A DNA stretch of 64,000 nucleotides from Diorhabda sublineata (Eukaryota > Arthropoda > Insecta > Coleoptera > Chrysomelidae). The notes beneath the pieces were generated by a model. The model was not told where the DNA came from. It did not search any database and worked only from the letters and a program-made list of their open reading frames with translations. Shown here piece by piece: positions 59,331 through 64,000 of the stretch. The stretch covers positions 18,724,001 through 18,788,000 of the forward strand of contig NC_079482.1 of NCBI RefSeq assembly GCF_026230105.1. Reading direction: 5' to 3'. Made by a program: the position numbers and the translations under genes. Position 1 is the stretch's first letter; each line of letters opens with the position of its first letter.

Positions 59331-61134
59331 AGTTTGCAGGAACTTCTTTGCTGAAAATGGCATCATGAATATTTTTGGAAGTTTCTGCTCATTGCCCTGA
59401 ATTTTGATCTCTACATTATAGTGACGAATCCCTGACTCTTCTATTGTTACTAAACTTGCAAGAAAATTTTCTTTTCTTTTTTTTTTTATACAGCGTTGAG
59501 ACGACTGCTAATATCATTCGTGGTACCCATCGTACAACAAACAACTTTTTTATGTTCAGTTCGGCAGTATAATACATTATATAATGAGCGCAGTAAGTGA
59601 TATTTAACACACGGGTAGAAATGTCAGGAGAGTATGTTTATCACTTTTTAACGAGTTACGTACAATATTTTCCCGACGATCCCTCCAAAATGCAAAATAA
59701 TTTTTAAAATGAAAGATGGTGATTGTTGATTTATAGTTTGCGATACTACTTGAACACGTTTCAGATTTCCTGGTGTGTCCACACTGTAACCAGCCCAGGC
59801 CCATTGCTCGAAATTTCGATGGATCAAGGACTTTTTCACATTTTCGTGTGTGGTAGCGGTTGTCGATGCTGCATCTGCATGTTCGTATGTACGCGATTAT
59901 CTACCACATTTGAAATGTCTACACCACTTTCTCATTACGTAATCTACTAGAGATTCTCTTATAATGCATAAATCAAGATCTTGTGAATTTGTTGTTCATT
60001 AAAAATCGTTAATATCGTTTGGAAAAAGGTTCTTTAAGACACTTGAAAATGGTTCGGTTGAAATACCCTCATATTGTAGATGTGATAAACCATTCTGGGT
60101 TGGGCTTTCTGGAATTGGTGATAGACAATATGACGTTATGTTCGATGTCGATTATCTCCTATTTCGACGTTGCTTTTGAGCGTTTTGTAACTTTTCTACG
60201 ACAAGTTTGGAAAACGAGGATACCTCGTTAGTTGACTCTTGGCTACTTGCGAAAGCTTGCAGCTTTAGTCTGCTTTCATGTCTTTTAGAAAATCATTTCA
60301 AGTTTTTCTCCTCTTGGCACTACTTTTTATATTTTTGTTATAACTTTCCGAATATTATTCTTCAACGTTTCATCTCAGTATGAGTCCAGTTGTAAATTAA
60401 ATCCAAAAAAGTCTAAATGCTTTAATCCATCTTCATGAGAAACCGTAATTTTTAAGATTTTTATACGTTTATACGATTTTTAAGCGGGACACGCGGCACT
60501 AGTAGTCCAGGTCTAGAGGTGTTTTGTCTCTATCTTCTGCATCGATCGCTCCACCAACTGACTCACATACAAACATTAAAGAAAGGCCGAGGACATACGG
60601 TCAGGGTGAACGGCCGGTCCGAGTTTTGTCCGGATCAGGAATAAATTTAAAGTGTTGAAAACACGACCCGACTAAACGTCCGGATTGTTCTAACTCTTAT
60701 ATTAATGGCCTGTCAGACTTGTCATTATGAAATTATGGACAAGTCGTTAGAAAATAGCTATACTTTGCTTATTTCGCTATCGAAGGTTTTCGAAAGTCTG
60801 TGTTGTTTCCATTTTTGGGAAGATGAGCTGTTCTGGGAGCATATATGTTATATACATACTATTATATCAAATAATTCCACTCTTGGTAATAAATTACCAA
60901 CATGAGAAGTTACTCTCTACTGCAAGAGACGCTTACAGTAAGCTTAATGTAGGTTCTAACTGTACATAGACCACTTTTATTTGGAATCGTCTCTAAAATA
61001 CAAAAAACTAAATCGGCATTGAAAGTTCATAAATCGGCACTGTATAAATCTGAAAATGCATTAACTATGTAAGGATTGAAGAGAGATTGTCCGGAACTTG
61101 TATTCACTTCTATTTAGTACAATGGCCCACTACA
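59331..61134. other. Unassigned region
   Basis: No gene assigned. The left part may be the worn 5' side of the Penelope-like relic. 60480-60690 is GC-richer with several CCGG/GTCCGG words but no reading frame. Confidence 0.35.
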
Positions 61135-61423
61135 GGTTTGTTCCAACCCATCAAAAACCAGTTCTTGGTACGGTGACGATTCTGCGCAATAGAGATTACG
61201 TTTCCAACCGGGCGGTTACCGTTATACGAACGATTCCGTTTTGCGTTCCAACCGACTTAGGTATCGTTTGTGAACCGTTTCAGGGACGGTATTTTCTGTA
61301 CTTAGTTGACAGCAAGTACTGTTACAAGAACCGTGCATAGCCGGAGATTGCTCAGAAAACATCTATAAACGCTTCGAATAACCGTTCCAAGAACGGTCCC
61401 GACTAGCAGGTTGGAACAAACCT
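61135..61423. mobile_element. Small GC-rich MITE, Harbinger-like (289 bp)
   Basis: Terminal AGGTTTGTTCCAACC at 61135-61149 is matched perfectly in inverted form at 61409-61423. A second inverted block (GTTCTTGG.ACGGT) lies just inside both ends. TAC occurs directly outside each end (61132-61134 and 61425-61427, one base off at the right), compatible with the 3-bp duplications of PIF/Harbinger elements. The interior is full of ACCGTT/AACGGT words. An 80-codon frame across it is incidental. Confidence 0.75.
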
Positions 61424-62061
61424 TACATATCTTTCGAGAAAAGCCTGGTACGAGCGAGTAGAGAATACCCGGGCAAACATACGTGGTCTCTCAATGTACC
61501 GTATGCCCCCGACCTAGAGTTTCGATCTTCCGACTCGGCTACAAGTCCCTTGGTTCTGTCACGACACGTATACTATATGTAAGTCAGTTTAAGTGCCACA
61601 ATATGTCAAGTTTGTTGAGTGGTAAAGGATTTGCCTTGTATCTACTTTGTACTTTATTAAACGTAGCAATGAATTTATTATAAGCATTCGTTTATATTTG
61701 TACTAACCATAGAGATGAGACCGCAAATAATCAACTGTACCCACCACGCGCAATTACGTTTATAAAATCGTTAAAATCATTACCGTGGTTTATTACCTGA
61801 ATCGAATTGAATTTGTAAAATGTTGTTTTATGTGTTACTAAATGGCGTGTGTACGAGATGCACTTTTGTGTTTAACTGTTCGCCGAGATTGATTTATTCA
61901 AAAACCAAGTGCCCGTAGCGTTTTATGTATAACGATTGTAATTGAATTTTGAGAACAAACGTAAACGTTTATTGGAGTGGAAAATTTATTTGTTTTATCT
62001 GATCTAATTGCATCTCAGAACATAAAAGCTTGAGAAACTTTTTTTTATAATAAATAAATAT
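61424..62061. other. Unassigned spacer
   Basis: 61440-61570 is GC-richer; the rest is AT-rich. No gene seen. Confidence 0.4.
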
Positions 62062-62935
62062 ACGAGAGTTCCTAGTTTAGTTTTAAGATATGGCAAAACT
62101 GACATTGTCATCATGAACTTTGACATTTTTAATTGTGAACGTACTCAGAACGTTTTGTCATAAGAGTTCTATTCATTCTCCGATGATTTTTTTATCAAAC
62201 TCAATTGTTGAAGTACGGGGGTTGCTACTTAAGTTTTAAAATATGGCAAAACTTATGTGAATATGTCAAATCTGACATTGTCATCATGAACTTTGACATT
62301 TTTAATTGCGAACGTACTCAGAACGTGTTGTCACACGACTTTTATTCATCCTCCGATGATTTTCTATCAAACTACTTTGTTGAAGTTCGGGGGTTGCTAC
62401 TTAAGTTTTAAGATATGGCAAAACTGATGTGAATATGTGAAATCTGACATTGTCATCATCAAGTTTGACATTTTTATTGTGAAAGTACTCAGAACGTTTT
62501 GTCATAAGAGTTCTATTCATTCTCCGATTATTTTTTAATAAACTCCTTTTTTGAAGTACGGGGGTTGCTACTTAAGTTTTAAGATATGGTAAAACTTATG
62601 TGAATATGTCAAATCTGACATTGTCATCATGAACTTTGACATTTTTAATTGTTAACGTACTCAGAACGTGTTGTCACACGACTTTTATTCATCCTCCGAT
62701 GATTTTCTATCAAATTACTTTGTTGAAGTTCGGGGGTTGCTACTTAAGTTTTAAGATATGGCAAAACTGATGTGAATATGTTAAATCTGACATTGTCATC
62801 ATCAAGTTTGACATTTTTATTGTGAAAGTACTCAGAACGTTTTGTCATACGAGTTCTATTCATTTTCCGATGATTTTTTTATCAAACTCAATTGTTGAAG
62901 TACGGGGTTTGCTACTTTAGTTTATAAATATGGAA
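62062..62935 (+). repeat. Tandem array of about 172-bp units with alternating A/B types
   Basis: Five units, with TACGGGGGTTGCTACTTAAG or close variants at about 62215, 62387, 62558, 62730 and 62902; spacing is 171-172 bp. Every unit contains ATATGGCAAAACT, AAATCTGACATTGTCATCAT and GTACTCAGAACGT. Units ending about 62387 and 62730 carry GTGTTGTCACACGACTTTTA (type A). Those ending about 62215, 62558 and 62902 carry GTTTTGTCATAAGAGTTCTA or close variants (type B), so the array is built from roughly 343-bp dimers. The unit start resembles the TIR of the mariner at 25102. Confidence 0.92.
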
Positions 62936-63870
62936 CAGGAGCAGCTTCACGGTCTATATTAATGGACGAGCTTGTATCAATACTGACAACTTATAATAAA
63001 AAAAATGTTGAAGCGGTTTGGACAAACTAACTTTGCGACAGAAACTGTTAAAAGTCGTTTTTTGATGAAAACCAACTAGAAATCTGAGTATGTTATAGAG
63101 AATTGCTGTAAACATATGATTTTATTTCATCATAATTTCAGAAAATGAAGAAACGATATATTTCAAGCCTTTACTTGTGGTTACTGTCATTTGGATGAGG
63201 TTGAAGTTTTTAACGTGTTTTGGGATTTTTCATAAATACGTAAAGTAACCGAAATCATGAATTTATTCCATTTGACTTTTACACAATATATAAATATAAA
63301 TATATTGTATAAAAAATTACAAAAGTTTACTCAGAAGTCGTTTTCGGGAATTCATTCTCTTAAGCTCAAGAGGATTAATTAAGAGATGCATTTAAAATAG
63401 GCGGTAACTCCTAACAAGTTTTTTACTGGTCCAATTAATTACATTTATTGTAATTTATTACTTAATTATGCAGCTCGTCATCTTGCATAATTTATAAAAC
63501 CAACCATCCTCGAATCGGACCTCCAATAAAAATAAATAAATAAATGACCGCCTGCAGATAATCTATAAATAATCAGATCACTTACATCACAAAAATTCAG
63601 GTAGTAACCCACGGTCGGCTCCAAATTAAAAATGTATTATAAATAATTCACTGTTTTATTACGACTCTTTATATGCGTTGAGAAGTATTTTAGAGCTACT
63701 CAGCCTTAGCATGAAGATATTATGTAATATGTCAGTTTATACGTTTTTCGTCAAATATTTTTCATTTATATTTTCGTAACTTCTGTTATAGACTTTTAAT
63801 ATTATTGCAAATAATTTCTTTTTCGTGATAATTTTTTTTATTTTGAAATAACATGTGAAAATCAAAATAT
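62936..63870. other. Unassigned spacer after the tandem array
   Basis: AT-rich, no gene. It contains a short TAAA microsatellite near 63530. Confidence 0.4.
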
Positions 63871-63879
63871 TTTGATAAA

Positions 63880-64000
63880 GACCGAAGTAGGGCGAAACCT
63901 CAATTTTTACATATTATTTTAAACTATTTTCAGTTCGGGTCTCAAGTCCGAACGAGGGTTGTTAAACTGCTCTGATGAGACGCAATGACGTCGAAACTAG
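63880..64000 (+). repeat. Possible retroelement terminal motif pair
   Basis: GACCGAAGTAGGGCGAAACC and GAGACGCAATGACGTCGAAA are two variants of a GA..(A/G)..GTAG-(T/G).CGAAAC phrase often found near the ends of insect Penelope-like and related retroelements. The window ends before anything more can be read. Confidence 0.3.

Noticed and set aside
62062..62935. CRISPR-like regular repeat spacing
   Set aside because: Units are about 172 bp and similar throughout, with no short repeat/unique spacer pattern; it is a tandem satellite in a eukaryotic genome.

Overview
The window looks like AT-rich intronic or intergenic DNA from an insect. Three things point there: arrays of the insect telomere motif TTAGG, Tc1/mariner, LINE, Penelope, pogo, Harbinger and Crypton remnants of insect type, and one spliced exon resembling the SH3 exon of the Rho-GEF Trio. 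I cannot name the species. No bacterial-type genes, operons, rRNA, CRISPR array or convincing tRNA were seen.

Host gene. The only convincing host coding sequence is a 274-bp exon on the minus strand at 41542-41815. It has a pyrimidine-rich acceptor and a GTAAGT donor and encodes an SH3 domain plus a Pro/Ser/Arg-rich tail. If it is trio, its introns run past both ends of the window (over 41 kb downstream and over 22 kb upstream of the exon) unless I missed small exons. Most of the window would then be transposon-filled intron.

Layout. 0-5 kb: an 875-bp TIR element inside a dispersed repeat, then two mariner relics. 5-9.6 kb: unassigned AT-rich DNA. 9.6-12.2 kb: LINE and mariner fragments, a SINE-like B box and TTGGC/GCCAA repeat clusters. 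13-14.5 kb: a decayed Crypton-type tyrosine recombinase between inverted repeats, then a hairpin. 17.8-21.3 kb: a TA-flanked MITE beside a LINE relic, then a second LINE of another type. 22-27.2 kb: a dense Tc1/mariner and LINE graveyard with a short TTAGG run. 28-35 kb: mostly unassigned. 35.2-36.6 kb: a deleted mariner and a GC-rich inverted-repeat element. 39-43 kb: a DD41D-type transposase relic, a Penelope fragment, the Trio-like exon and a mariner relic. 44-48.4 kb: an element with arms of about 330 bp, a TTAGG array, a perfect 36-bp palindrome, a deleted mariner and an inverted duplication of a Harbinger 5' end. 51-59.3 kb: pogo, a DD41D relic, a nearly complete Tc1, a tail-to-tail second Tc1, a mariner and a Penelope GIY-YIG fragment. 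61-63 kb: a small Harbinger-like MITE and a tandem array of about 172-bp units resembling a mariner end.

Relationships. Nearly every recognisable protein fragment is a transposase, recombinase or reverse transcriptase, and all are broken. Five mariner copies keep N- and C-terminal coding pieces but lack the catalytic middle. Several structures are inverted duplications that would fold into hairpins if transcribed across the putative intron. All family assignments rest on motif reading by eye; no database search was run.
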